Shown here: piece by piece, positions 17,313-25,874 of the stretch
How the letters are laid out: each line of letters starts with the position of its first letter
Numbering within the stretch: the stretch's first letter is position 1
Origin: Planctomycetales bacterium
GTDB lineage: Bacteria; Planctomycetota; Planctomycetia; Isosphaerales; Isosphaeraceae
Length of the DNA stretch: 64,000 nucleotides
Assembly (NCBI GenBank): GCA_027451885.1
Contig: DAIDHX010000218.1
Coordinates: 1 to 64,000, forward strand
Reading direction: 5' to 3'
Position numbers and translations under genes: made by a program
Notes under the pieces: generated by a model
Database searches by the model: none
What the model saw: only the letters and a program-made list of their open reading frames with translations
Told to the model about the DNA's origin: nothing

Positions 17313-17510
17313 TTACCTTGCGATCTCGCCCTGAATCCGCCGCTTGAGCTCGCTCAGTTCGGAAACCACCAGTGAGAACTGGTTCTCGCCGGGCAGCCGC
17401 CCAGCAACCTGCTCGACCCGAGTCACCAGCTTTTCGATCTCCTTCGCCTCCAGATGGAGCACTTCGATCAGCGATTCGACGATCTCGGCAAGCCGTTCGT
17501 TGGATACCAT
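17313..17510 (-). CDS. Small coiled-coil protein, 65 aa
   Basis: No family is recognised. The sequence has heptad-like leucine and valine spacing through most of its length (LAEIVESLIEVLHLEAKEI), predicting a helical coiled coil. A GAGGTGCG ribosome site stands before the ATG. It lies between the CBS and prs genes with short gaps on both sides, so it is a genuine operon member. It may be an oligomerisation partner of a neighbouring protein. Confidence 0.65.
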   Translation of the reverse strand: MVSNERLAEIVESLIEVLHLEAKEIEKLVTRVEQVAGRLPGENQFSLVVSELSELKRRIQGEIAR

Positions 17511-17543
17511 GGCGCACCTCGTTCCGCGGGATCGGCGGCAGGT

Positions 17544-18023
17544 TCAGGATTCTCGGCGGTTGCGTAAGACGCCCGCGGGATAGCGTCTGCGCTCGCCCGC
17601 GCGCACGGGTGTTTCCTTTTCAACGATTGTGCCAAGCTCGAAGAATTCCTCCGAAAGCAGGCTCAGGATGTCGTCGAGACTGATGAGCCCGACGAGCTCA
17701 CCGTCGAGCCTTGTAACGGGCAGCCGGCGAAAGCCACCGGACCGCATCTGATTGAGCGCGGACTCGATTGGAGCGTTTTCGCTGATGGTTGTTGGGTTCC
17801 AGGTCATGACTTCGCGAACACGGGTGTCGCGGGGATTCTTGCCCGGCGCCAGGACGCGCAAGGCGAGATCACGATCGGTGAGGATCCCGATCGGCCTGCG
17901 CACGATGTTCAGAACAACCAGGGTGCCCACGTTGCGTTCAAGCATTCGCTGGGCCGCCGCCTGAACAGATTCCTCAAGATCGGCAAGATCCACGCAGCGG
18001 GTGCAGAGCCGACCGACGGACAT
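17544..18023 (-). CDS. Tandem CBS-domain protein
   Basis: The 159-aa protein consists of two CBS domains, recognised by VGTLVVLN...IGILTDRDLALRVL and FRRLPVTRLDGELVGLISLDDIL. Paired CBS domains bind AMP, ATP or related nucleotides and act as energy sensors. No enzyme domain is attached, so it probably regulates another protein or works alone as a sensor. The ribosome site GAGGAGGT is near-perfect. It lies 37 bp downstream of the HPF-fusion gene. Confidence 0.9.
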   Translation of the reverse strand: MSVGRLCTRCVDLADLEESVQAAAQRMLERNVGTLVVLNIVRRPIGILTDRDLALRVLAPGKNPRDTRVREVMTWNPTTISENAPIESALNQMRSGGFRRLPVTRLDGELVGLISLDDILSLLSEEFFELGTIVEKETPVRAGERRRYPAGVLRNRRES

Positions 18024-18060
18024 GGCACACCTCCTCGAGAAAAAGAACCAGGATTCGACC

Positions 18061-18696
18061 TCAAAGCCGGCTGTGCCTGCCGACCTTGTGGACGGTCGTC
18101 GCTTGCGGACCGTCTACGCCCAGAGTCTCGGTGAAGCTCACCTCGCTACCGACTTCGAGGTTAAGAAACTCACCGTTGGCAACCGCGTTGCCGTGAAAAT
18201 AGAGCTCGCGCCCGTCCGGGGTTTTGAGGAAGCCGTATCCTTTTTCGGGCAGGAGCCTGAAGACGCGTGCGTGCGGCTGCGGCTCCCTGGCCTTCACCGC
18301 GCCGCGGCGGATGCGGATGTAATCCTCGAGCTGCCGCCGCGCTTCATCGAATGCACCATGGATCGCCACGTCAAGATCGCGATGGTCACCGTGGCGGCCA
18401 GAGTCGCTCGTGACCGAGATACGCATGCCGGGCACATCCAGCTCGATGCGAACTTCGTACGAGTTCCCATCGCGGTGATGGCGGTGAGGAATCGCCACGA
18501 CCACGCGGCAGCCCTGGAGCCGCCGGGTGAGATCACGGAGCCGATCCACGTGCTCGCGGATCTTCGTCTCAACGTCTCCCACCGGTTTGATGTTACGAAA
18601 CGTGATCTGAGGCTCTTGCATCATCCGTGGAATCCACCGGGTTTGGGTCCGCCTGGCATCCGCCTTCAGCAGGCCCATGATGGGTAAGTTTTTCAT
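18061..18696 (-). CDS. HPF/RaiA-like ribosome hibernation factor fused to a cold-shock domain
   Basis: Residues about 27-130 resemble the HPF/RaiA fold, which binds the small ribosomal subunit and stops translation (ITFRNIKP, a beta-alpha-beta pattern, VAIHGAFDEARRQLEDY). Residues about 150-211 form a cold-shock-like domain with GYGFLKTPDGRELYFH replacing the usual KGFGFI and DVFVH motifs. The combination would place an RNA-binding module on a ribosome silencer. The ATG at 18696 has GGAGG nine bases upstream; the frame is open further to 18717. It has 211 aa. It follows the fructose bisphosphatase gene after 84 bp. Confidence 0.8.
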   Translation of the reverse strand: MKNLPIMGLLKADARRTQTRWIPRMMQEPQITFRNIKPVGDVETKIREHVDRLRDLTRRLQGCRVVVAIPHRHHRDGNSYEVRIELDVPGMRISVTSDSGRHGDHRDLDVAIHGAFDEARRQLEDYIRIRRGAVKAREPQPHARVFRLLPEKGYGFLKTPDGRELYFHGNAVANGEFLNLEVGSEVSFTETLGVDGPQATTVHKVGRHSRL

Positions 18697-18780
18697 GAGA
18701 ATTGCCTCCGCGAGCAAGCCGTGCTTCCCCGCGCAGGTGTGCGCCTGGAAGTCGCGGACAACCCGCGATTGGTGCTTGTT

Positions 18781-19911
18781 CTAGACGCCCACAAGCTCAT
18801 TCGCCCCCTTCTCCGCACGAACCTTGAATCGCCGGTCCAGCTTCTCGAGCAAGTTGGTAATGCCGCCGTATTCCAGCTCGCTGAATGGAAGCATCGCCGC
18901 GCCCGAGAAACCTTGCCGCCTGATCTCCATCGCCTTGGTCGCAGCGCGGTCGCGCACGGTATCCCAGAAGGGGTGGGCGAACATATCGACAGGCTCGGTG
19001 AATCGGCCGTTATGCACGCAGAATCCCAGGCAGCTCACGATCGGTGGACCGTCGAAATAGCTGCACCCGGTCCCGGAGACGACTGGCATGAACGGCCCCA
19101 CATGGCTGCCACGCATGTACCCGTTTACAAACGGGGCCACACTGTAAGGCGCAAGCACCTCGCCCGAAGCCGGGAAGTTTTTCTGGGTGCGTACGAGTAA
19201 GACCGGGTCGTCCTTACCGGTGTAACGTCCAGCGATGTTGTGCAGCCGGGTTGTGCTGGCCGCAACCGCTTGCTCGCCGTCGTGGCGCGCGAAGATCGCC
19301 TCAACCACATAGCGATCGTTGTCGCGCAGGAGCGCAGCCAGGTTGTAGAGATCCTCCGGCAGCTCGAGGTCGATGACACGATCTCCCTCGGTGTAGCCCA
19401 CGTCCATGATGCGGAAGCGGAAACCCTTTGTGAGCTCAGGGCTCAGGAGCAGGCCGGCGGTGTTCATGGGGTCGGCGAAGGCCATGTAGAGCGGCAGGTT
19501 ATACGCGCCTGGCTCCGTCTTGTCGGCCATGAACATGAGAAACGGTTCGTTGGGCCGCTCGTCGAATTCGAGCTCGGCGACCGCGGGACCCATGCCCTTC
19601 ACGTTGCCGCTGAAGGCGTCGACGAGCAGATCCTGCCCCGCGCCATAGAGCCCCTGGGCCTTGGCAGTGAGCGCTCCATCCTTGAAGGCTTCCCAGGCCA
19701 TTCGATGCACATCCACGTGCCCGGGGCCCTTGTCGTGGGCCATGAGAATCGCAATATCGTCGCCGGTGGAGGTGATGTAATAGTCCGAAAGCAGCGAGGT
19801 CATTGCGTCCTCGACGTGCTCGCGAATGGTCCCGAGCAGCTTCTTGCTTGGGGCGACGTGCCCTCCAATACTCCCCACGTCGGCCTTGATGATGCTGAGC
19901 GTCGTCTTCAT
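18781..19911 (-). CDS. Fructose 1,6-bisphosphate aldolase/phosphatase (archaeal type)
   Basis: The 376-aa protein matches the bifunctional gluconeogenic enzyme that condenses triose phosphates and removes the 1-phosphate. Landmarks are MKTTLSIIKADVGSIGGH at the N-terminus (metal-binding Asp and His), the repeated DD and DK metal ligands, and GPFMPV. It would feed fructose 6-phosphate into the pentose route and, through PRPP synthetase in the same operon, into PRPP. The ATG overlaps the stop of a 43-codon upstream ORF by four bases (ATGA). An AGGGGGA ribosome site also lies directly upstream, inside the small ORF. Confidence 0.9.
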   Translation of the reverse strand: MKTTLSIIKADVGSIGGHVAPSKKLLGTIREHVEDAMTSLLSDYYITSTGDDIAILMAHDKGPGHVDVHRMAWEAFKDGALTAKAQGLYGAGQDLLVDAFSGNVKGMGPAVAELEFDERPNEPFLMFMADKTEPGAYNLPLYMAFADPMNTAGLLLSPELTKGFRFRIMDVGYTEGDRVIDLELPEDLYNLAALLRDNDRYVVEAIFARHDGEQAVAASTTRLHNIAGRYTGKDDPVLLVRTQKNFPASGEVLAPYSVAPFVNGYMRGSHVGPFMPVVSGTGCSYFDGPPIVSCLGFCVHNGRFTEPVDMFAHPFWDTVRDRAATKAMEIRRQGFSGAAMLPFSELEYGGITNLLEKLDRRFKVRAEKGANELVGV

Positions 19912-20039
19912 CGCATCCCCCTTGTTTCGGCTCGATGACTCCGCGGTGTGACCGGCGCTTGCCGGCGCCCGGCGCCAGCATGCGCCGTGACGAGCGACCG
20001 ATTCACCGTGATCGGATAGCCATATGATTGCGTGTTCAT
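19908..20039 (-). CDS. Upstream small ORF coupled to the FBPase gene, 43 aa
   Basis: An ATG at 20039 is preceded by AAGGAGAT at the ideal distance of seven bases. The 43-codon frame (starts MNTQSYGYPITVNR) ends in ATGA, overlapping the FBPase start, which predicts translational coupling. The peptide resembles nothing I recognise and lacks a signal or membrane segment; its second half is rich in Arg and Ala. It may be a leader peptide controlling the operon rather than a working protein. Confidence 0.5.
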   Translation of the reverse strand: MNTQSYGYPITVNRSLVTAHAGAGRRQAPVTPRSHRAETRGMR

Positions 20040-20163
20040 CACGGCGATCTCCTTGAGAACTCCAGGCAGGGACAGGACCCGGGGTGGATTCTCGGCTGCG
20101 GCGTGCTTGACCGCGTGCAGGATCGCCCGACATGAGCGAGAAGTGAGGCGAACTCGGCGCAAC

Positions 20164-20203
20164 AAAAAAGCCCCATCCTTGCGAATCTTCGCAAAGCGGG
20201 GCT
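20164..20203 (-). terminator. Intrinsic terminator or attenuator in the operon leader
   Basis: Read on the minus strand, arms AGCCCC and GGGGCT enclose an inner hairpin (TTGCGA/TCGCAA) and are followed by a run of six U. It lies only about 45 bp downstream of the promoter at 20250-20279 and before any gene, so it acts either as an attenuator of the FBPase operon or as the end of a very short RNA. Confidence 0.7.
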
Positions 20204-20249
20204 GTCATAGCCGAGCGGCTGTCGCCCATCAAGAGCAACAACAATCTCA

Positions 20250-20279
20250 GTTATAAAGGGCCGAACCGCAATCTGTCAA
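20250..20279 (-). promoter_or_regulatory. Sigma70-type promoter of the minus-strand stress operon
   Basis: On the minus strand a perfect TTGACA (20279-20274) is followed after 18 bp by TATAAC (20255-20250). It points towards the terminator hairpin, the small ORF and the FBPase gene. Confidence 0.7.
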
Positions 20280-20413
20280 GGGTCCAAAGAACACGGGTGT
20301 GGATTGGAGAAAGCTGCACTCTCTTGTTCGCGAGGGGATTTCCGCGAATGATGAACTGATCACCCAGCTCACAAGCGGTCGTTGCGAGGCTTTTTGCTGC
20401 GGGAACACGTTCC

Positions 20414-20875
20414 ATGAGCAATCACGGCAGGACTTTCCTGGACATTGAGCGCACGCTGGACGACGCGTTCGAGAAGCTGATCTATCGGCGCTGGTCGATC
20501 CCTGGGCCTTCGGGCTGGATCCCCCGCGTCGACCTGCACGAGACCGCGGATGCGTTCATCGTCGAGGTGGACCTCCCTGGCATTCCGCCCGAATGCGTGG
20601 AAATCCGCGCGGCGGAGCGCGGGCTCACGATCACCGGGACGCGTCCCCTCTCGGAGTACGCCGGGCTGCTGCTCAGCCATCGCGAGCGAGAGAGCGGCGC
20701 CTTCCGGCGGGCGCTTGTGCTGCCCCGCGCAATCGCGCCTGAGCGTGCGCGAGCCGAGTATCACCACGGCACCTTTCTGATCCGTCTCCTGAAGAAGGCC
20801 CCCGCCGATCCTGAGCACGCCAGCGCACCACCTCTGAACCAGCCCGAGTGCCTGATCCGTATCACCCTGCCCTGA
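20414..20875 (+). CDS. Hsp20/alpha-crystallin small heat-shock protein
   Basis: The 153-aa protein has an alpha-crystallin domain: WIPRVDLHETADAFIVEVDLPGI opens it, GLTITGTRP is the central strand and FRRALVLPRAI the conserved A-x-x-x-x-GVL-like end, here with changes. Such chaperones hold unfolded proteins in the cytoplasm. The C-terminal tail includes an I-x-I-like IRI motif used for oligomer assembly. It is divergent from the FBPase operon and 51 bp upstream of a Lon-like protease, with which it is likely co-transcribed. No CIRCE operator was seen. Confidence 0.9.
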   Translation: MSNHGRTFLDIERTLDDAFEKLIYRRWSIPGPSGWIPRVDLHETADAFIVEVDLPGIPPECVEIRAAERGLTITGTRPLSEYAGLLLSHRERESGAFRRALVLPRAIAPERARAEYHHGTFLIRLLKKAPADPEHASAPPLNQPECLIRITLP

Positions 20876-20926
20876 TCCGCTCCGCACTGCCTTGCGTTTC
20901 CCTTTTCCTCACCACGGGGCGCTGCG

Positions 20927-23401
20927 ATGAACAGCAGTTCGTCCGATCCTCGAGCTCTCCCACCTGATGCGCTTGGTCCAACAATCGAGCCGCGCACGCT
21001 CGGATTCGCTACCACGGAGAGCCTTGAGCCGCTGCACGAGGTGATCGGGCAGGAACGCGCCCTGGCCGCGCTTGAGCTTGGCCTCTCGATCCGCCAGGGA
21101 GGCTATAACATTTACGCTTCGGGAGTCAGCGGCATCGACAAGAAAGGTCTGCTGCGGCGGTTGCTCGAAGCGCGCGCCCGCGGCGAGCCAACCCCCGACG
21201 ACTGGGTCTACGTGTACAACTTTGTCGAACCCGATTGCCCGCTCGCCTTGCGCCTGCCCGGCGGACACGGCAGCCAGCTCAAACAGGCGCTTGAGAGAAT
21301 CCTGGATCGGCTCCACCACGACTTACCCGAAGCGCTCAAGGCCAAGGACTTTTCCGCGGAGCGCGACCGCCTGGGCCGAACGTTCGGCAAGCGGGGCGAG
21401 CAGCTCTTTACCGAGCTCCAGGATCATGCCAGGAACCTGGGCCTGAGTGTCCAGCGGCAGCCGAACGGCATGCTCAACATCGTGCCGATCAAGGACGGCC
21501 GGGCCATGACGCCCGAGGAATTCGAGCAGCTTGACGAGGCCGCTCGTGCCGAGCTCCAGCGCCGCCAGGAAGAGCTGGGCGAGCACATCGTGCGGGTGAT
21601 CGCCGGCCAGCAAGAGCTCATGCGCGAGCTGCACTCGGCCGTCGAGGAAATCGTCCGTGGGTTCGCCAGACGCATTCTCGACCCCTCATTCGCCCAGACA
21701 AAGCATGACTTTCCCTCCGAGCCCGTCAACGCCTGGCTCGACGCCGTCCGCGAGCATCTGATCAAAAACCTGGACCGGCTCAATGATCAACAGCCCCAGG
21801 CCGAAAACGCACCCGTGCGGGCGGAACATCGCGACCGCTGGCTCGAATGCCGGGTCAACGTGGTGGCAGACCATGCGCGGACAACCGGTGCGCCTCTGCT
21901 TCTGGAACTTGCTCCCAGCTACAAGAACCTGTTCGGCACAATCGAGCACGATGTCAATTTGCTCGGCCGCGTCACCACTGACTTCACACGCGTCAAGGCC
22001 GGCAGCCTGCTCCGCGCCAGCGGCGGGTACCTGATCATCGACATGGAGGACGCGCTCACCGAAGCGCTCGTGTGGAAGCAGCTCAAGAGGGTGCTGCGCT
22101 CCGGGCTCTTGCTCACGGAAGCCTACGATCCGCTCTCGCTGTTCACAGCAGGCTCGTTGCGACCGAACCCGATCCCCATCGACACCAAGGTCGTCGCGGT
22201 CGGCTCCCCCGAGCTTTTTTTCCTGCTCCAGGAAGCCGACCACGACTTCGCTGAGCTGTTCAAGGTGCACGCCGACTTCGGCGCGGAGACAACGCGTGAT
22301 GAAAAATCCCACTCCGAATACGCCCGCTTCATCGCCCGCCAGGTGCACGATGAGCGGCTGCGGCACTTCGACGCGCCCGCCGTGGCCGAGATCATCCGCT
22401 TCGGCGCACGCCGCGCGGAGCACCGCAACAAGCTCTCGGTCGACCTCGACGCCGTGGCCGACCTGGTGCGCGAGGCAGACCATCACGCACGAGTCGAACA
22501 GGCCCCGCTCGTGCGCGAGAACCACGTCCGCCAGGCGCTCGACCACCGTATCTACCGCCGCGAACGGATCGCCGCTCGGATTCGCGAGCTCATCCTCGAA
22601 GGCATGTTACGTGTCGCTCTCGAGGGCCGGATCGTCGGCCAGTTGAACGGCCTGCCCGTGCTCTACGTGGGAGATCAGGGCTTCGGCTGGCCCAGCCGCA
22701 TCACCGCATCCGTGGGCGTCGGCCATGAAGGCGTGCTCAACATCGACCGCGAAGCCAGACTCACCGGCAAAATCTTCGATAAGGGCATGCTTATCCTTGA
22801 AGGATATCTACGGCATCGATATGCCGCCAATCACCCCCTCGCCCTCTCGGCCAGCATCACGTTCGAGCAGTCCTATGGCTGGGTGGAAGGCGATAGCGCA
22901 AGCTCGGCCGAGCTCTACTGCCTTCTGAGTGCTCTGGCGGGAACGCCGCTGCGGCAAGACGTGGCCGTGACCGGCTCCGTCGACCAGCATGGGCGCGTGC
23001 AGGTCGTGGGCGCAATCAATGAGAAAGTCGAGGGATTCTTCGATGTCTGCCGCCTGAAGGGGCTCTCGGGCAGCCAGGGCGTATGCATACCTCGTGGCAA
23101 CATGGCGAACCTGGTCCTGCGGCATGATGTTGTGCAGGCCGTGGCGGCTGGGCTCTTTCACGTCTGGGCGGTCGACACCATCGACGAGGGAATCGAGCTC
23201 CTCACCGGGATATCCGCCGGCGACCTCGAAACTCATGAGACGTTCCACTACCGAGTGGAGACCCGCTTGCAGGAAATCCTCTCCAGAATCGAGCGCGAAC
23301 CTCCCCGGGGAACAATTGTACGCGCAATCACCACTACCTCTTCATCCGAGCATCCTTCCACGCCCCCGCGCTTGCCCGGCGACGAGGCTGAAAAACTGTG
23401 A
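20927..23401 (+). CDS. Lon-like ATP-dependent protease (AAA_32/Lon_C type)
   Basis: The 824-aa protein combines an N-terminal AAA-related region with a C-terminal Lon protease domain. The catalytic dyad is S657 in EGDSASSAEL and K700 in GAINEKVEGF; the 43-residue spacing equals that of E. coli Lon. The Walker A position reads GVSGIDKKG (residues 66-74) and lacks the usual glycine before the lysine and a Thr/Ser after it, so ATP use may be altered. A GGYLIIDMEDAL segment is at the Walker B position. It lies downstream of hsp20, which fits protein quality control. Confidence 0.85.
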   Translation: MNSSSSDPRALPPDALGPTIEPRTLGFATTESLEPLHEVIGQERALAALELGLSIRQGGYNIYASGVSGIDKKGLLRRLLEARARGEPTPDDWVYVYNFVEPDCPLALRLPGGHGSQLKQALERILDRLHHDLPEALKAKDFSAERDRLGRTFGKRGEQLFTELQDHARNLGLSVQRQPNGMLNIVPIKDGRAMTPEEFEQLDEAARAELQRRQEELGEHIVRVIAGQQELMRELHSAVEEIVRGFARRILDPSFAQTKHDFPSEPVNAWLDAVREHLIKNLDRLNDQQPQAENAPVRAEHRDRWLECRVNVVADHARTTGAPLLLELAPSYKNLFGTIEHDVNLLGRVTTDFTRVKAGSLLRASGGYLIIDMEDALTEALVWKQLKRVLRSGLLLTEAYDPLSLFTAGSLRPNPIPIDTKVVAVGSPELFFLLQEADHDFAELFKVHADFGAETTRDEKSHSEYARFIARQVHDERLRHFDAPAVAEIIRFGARRAEHRNKLSVDLDAVADLVREADHHARVEQAPLVRENHVRQALDHRIYRRERIAARIRELILEGMLRVALEGRIVGQLNGLPVLYVGDQGFGWPSRITASVGVGHEGVLNIDREARLTGKIFDKGMLILEGYLRHRYAANHPLALSASITFEQSYGWVEGDSASSAELYCLLSALAGTPLRQDVAVTGSVDQHGRVQVVGAINEKVEGFFDVCRLKGLSGSQGVCIPRGNMANLVLRHDVVQAVAAGLFHVWAVDTIDEGIELLTGISAGDLETHETFHYRVETRLQEILSRIEREPPRGTIVRAITTTSSSEHPSTPPRLPGDEAEKL

Positions 23402-23773
23402 AATCCGTCCCGGAATCAAACCCAGACACGCGAATCCGCCGAACTCGTGCTCGCTTGAGGTCGTAGAAAGGGTGGAGAGAGGGAAAAAGGAAGCGGACGC
23501 CAGGGATGGGTGTCCAGAAAGGCCGGGTTCCGAAATTGCGATCATTGGGACCTGGGATCCGAGACAGGGTCTCGGAGAGATCTGAGGCAACCGAGCGAAA
23601 GGATGGCGACCGGGAGCTGTACGGCAGGGGTTGCTGCCGGGCGACCAGACATGAACGCGGAACTTGCCCTGCTTTCCCGCGAGGATTGGAAGCAAGGCGA
23701 GGCGCCCAACCGCGGTGACCGACGCTCACGAGCAGGGCGACGCTCATGCCGATTTGCGGACAGCAACCAGCCA
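23402..23773. other. 3' region of the protease gene, no ORF
   Basis: About 370 bp without a supported gene. It holds a perfect 8-bp inverted repeat (TCCGAGAC, loop AGG, GTCTCGGA; 23558-23576) that could form a hairpin. It is followed by a strong terminator, so the transcript may have a long structured tail or a separate small RNA may be made here. Confidence 0.4.
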
Positions 23774-23808
23774 GAGCCCGCCTCCACAGGGAGGCGGGCT
23801 CATTTTTT
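23774..23808 (+). terminator. Strong intrinsic terminator
   Basis: A perfect 12-bp stem (GAGCCCGCCTCC/GGAGGCGGGCTC, 23774-23801) with a four-base loop is followed by six T. It points rightwards and lies between the protease gene and the convergent HNH gene. Confidence 0.85.
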
Positions 23809-23818
23809 GCGCTGAATC

Positions 23819-24421
23819 TCAGGGATTGGTCTCGAGCGGCACGTTCCAGTAAGCATCCGAAAGGAATCGCGACCAGCTTGCGATCCTGTGCCCCGTGGCG
23901 TCGTAAAGCGGCTTCCAGGACGGTCGAATCGGCGTCTTACGCAACTTCATTCCCGCCTGATCGGGTGTGCGATTGGCCTTGCGCGCGTTGCACGGCACAC
24001 ACGCCAGGGCGCAGTTTTCCCAGGTGGTTTGGCCCCCCTGCGAGCGTGGCACAACGTGATCGATCGTTAGCTCCTCAGTACCGGGCTGGCAGCCGCAATA
24101 CTGGCAAGTCGAATGATCGCGCTTGAACAGGTTGCGACGGCTGAATGTCACCGTTTGGTAGCGCGCACGATCATGGCGCGTGAGCGCGAGAACCTCGGGA
24201 ACGCGCAGACGAAATCGAACGGTGCGTATGAAGGGCTCGCCATCGCGGGGCGCGAGCTTCGACCAGTCAGCCCAGGTATAAAGCTGAAAATCATCAGGAT
24301 CGACCACGCACGCCGCCTCGTTCCACACCATCACCAGCGCCCGGGCGACGGGCGCAACGTGAACGGGGTTCCAATGACGATTCAGGACGAGCGTCGGTCG
24401 TTGCAGAACGCAGGCACTCAT
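23819..24421 (-). CDS. HNH endonuclease family protein
   Basis: The 200-aa protein holds an HNH core with zinc-binding cysteine pairs: CQYC, then TIDHVVPRSQGG with the catalytic histidine, the asparagine in WENC, and CVPCNARK. It belongs to the group starting VLNRHWNPVHV, which is common and single-copy in many genomes and probably has a housekeeping or repair role rather than defence. The ATG at 24421 is chosen because the family begins close to VLQRPTLVLN; the frame stays open to 24511. Confidence 0.85.
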   Translation of the reverse strand: MSACVLQRPTLVLNRHWNPVHVAPVARALVMVWNEAACVVDPDDFQLYTWADWSKLAPRDGEPFIRTVRFRLRVPEVLALTRHDRARYQTVTFSRRNLFKRDHSTCQYCGCQPGTEELTIDHVVPRSQGGQTTWENCALACVPCNARKANRTPDQAGMKLRKTPIRPSWKPLYDATGHRIASWSRFLSDAYWNVPLETNP

Positions 24422-24620
24422 AAGAATCGACCTCGGGAAGCTCGCGAAGGCGCGCAACGCCACGATCCCCTGGCCGGAGAGCGGCCGCCTCCGTCGAAGC
24501 ATCTTAACCAACTGTGCGAGCGTTATGCCAGCGCCGGTTTGCCCTGGTAAAGTAACTGGGGTTTCCGGCGGGTCCGGCCCGCCCTGTCACAGAGCCGAAC
24601 CGACCCGGAGAAAACTCACG

Positions 24621-25874
24621 ATGCGTGCAGAGGTCATTGCGATTGGCACCGAGCTCACAAGCGGCCAGTCTCTCGATACAAACAGCCGCTGGATCTCGGC
24701 GGAACTCGCGGGCCTCGGCCTCACGACCGCGTTTCACACCACGCTCGGGGACGTGCTTGACGATCACGTCGCCGCCTTCCAGACCGCGGCCGCCCGCGCA
24801 GGGTTCGTGATCACCTCCGGCGGCCTGGGACCAACCCAGGACGACCTGGTCCGCGAAGCACTTGCCCTCGCCGCCGCCGTGCCCTTGATCGAGAGCGCAG
24901 AGTGCCTGGAGGCCATCCAGGCGCTCTTCGTCCGCCGGTCACGTCCCATGCCCGAGCGAAACCGCGTGCAGGCGCTGATCCCAGAAGGCGCAGAGCCCCT
25001 GCCCAACCGCACAGGCACTGCCCCTGGTATCTGGATGAAGCTGGGCTCAAGCACCATTGCCTGCCTGCCGGGCGTTCCCAGCGAAATGAAGATCATGTTC
25101 CACGAGCAGGTTGTGCCCCGGCTGCGCGCCCTGGGACTCGCAAGCGGCACCACCTTCATTCGCAAGATTAACCTTTTCGGCAAGGGGGAGTCGGAGATCG
25201 AGGCCCAGGCGCTCGACCTGACAGCGCGTGGGCGCGAGCCCGAGGTCGGGATCACCGCGTCGGAGGCGACCATTAGCTTTCGGATCGCCGCGCGGGGCGA
25301 AACTCCAGCCGAGGCAGAAAAGGCAGCCGGGGAAACCGCTCGCATCATTCTGGATCGCTTCGGGGACCTGGTGATCGGCGAGGGAGATGTCGACGTCCCC
25401 CAGTCCGTGCTCGTTGCGCTTCAGTCGCGGAACAAAACAATCGCCACCGCGGAGTCGTGCACCGGGGGCCTGATGTCGGCCATGCTCACCTCCATTCCCG
25501 GCTCGAGCCGATCATTCCTGGGGGGCGTGGTGAGTTACTCAAACGAGGCCAAGACCGCGTTTCTGGGCGTGCCCCGGGATCTGATCGCCCAGCATGGCGC
25601 TGTCTCGCCCGAGGTCGCCGCCGCCATGGCGCAGGGCGCGCGCGAACACTTCGGCGTCGACATTGCCGTGAGCACCACCGGAATCGCCGGCCCCGATGGC
25701 GGCTCGGAAACCAAGCCCGTCGGGCTCGTTTATCTCGGGCTCGCGGACGCCAGCGGCGTCAAAACGAGAAAGCTCGAGCTTGGACCCGACAGCCCCCGCG
25801 ACGTCATCCAGCGCCGCGCAGCCAAGCAGGCGCTCAACTGGGCCCGGCTCATCGTCTCCGGGGAACCAGGCTGA
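24621..25874 (+). CDS. cinA: CinA family protein (NMN amidohydrolase / ADP-ribose pyrophosphatase type)
   Basis: The 417-aa protein has both CinA parts. The N-terminal domain of the MoaB/MogA fold begins MRAEVIAIGTEL and includes the SGGLGPTQDD motif. The C-terminal PncC-like deamidase domain shows TAESCTGG and GIAGPDGG. CinA recycles NMN in the pyridine nucleotide cycle. The ATG at 24621 is the natural family start; a GGAG lies 11-12 bp before it. It is divergent from the HNH gene. Confidence 0.9.
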   Translation: MRAEVIAIGTELTSGQSLDTNSRWISAELAGLGLTTAFHTTLGDVLDDHVAAFQTAAARAGFVITSGGLGPTQDDLVREALALAAAVPLIESAECLEAIQALFVRRSRPMPERNRVQALIPEGAEPLPNRTGTAPGIWMKLGSSTIACLPGVPSEMKIMFHEQVVPRLRALGLASGTTFIRKINLFGKGESEIEAQALDLTARGREPEVGITASEATISFRIAARGETPAEAEKAAGETARIILDRFGDLVIGEGDVDVPQSVLVALQSRNKTIATAESCTGGLMSAMLTSIPGSSRSFLGGVVSYSNEAKTAFLGVPRDLIAQHGAVSPEVAAAMAQGAREHFGVDIAVSTTGIAGPDGGSETKPVGLVYLGLADASGVKTRKLELGPDSPRDVIQRRAAKQALNWARLIVSGEPG

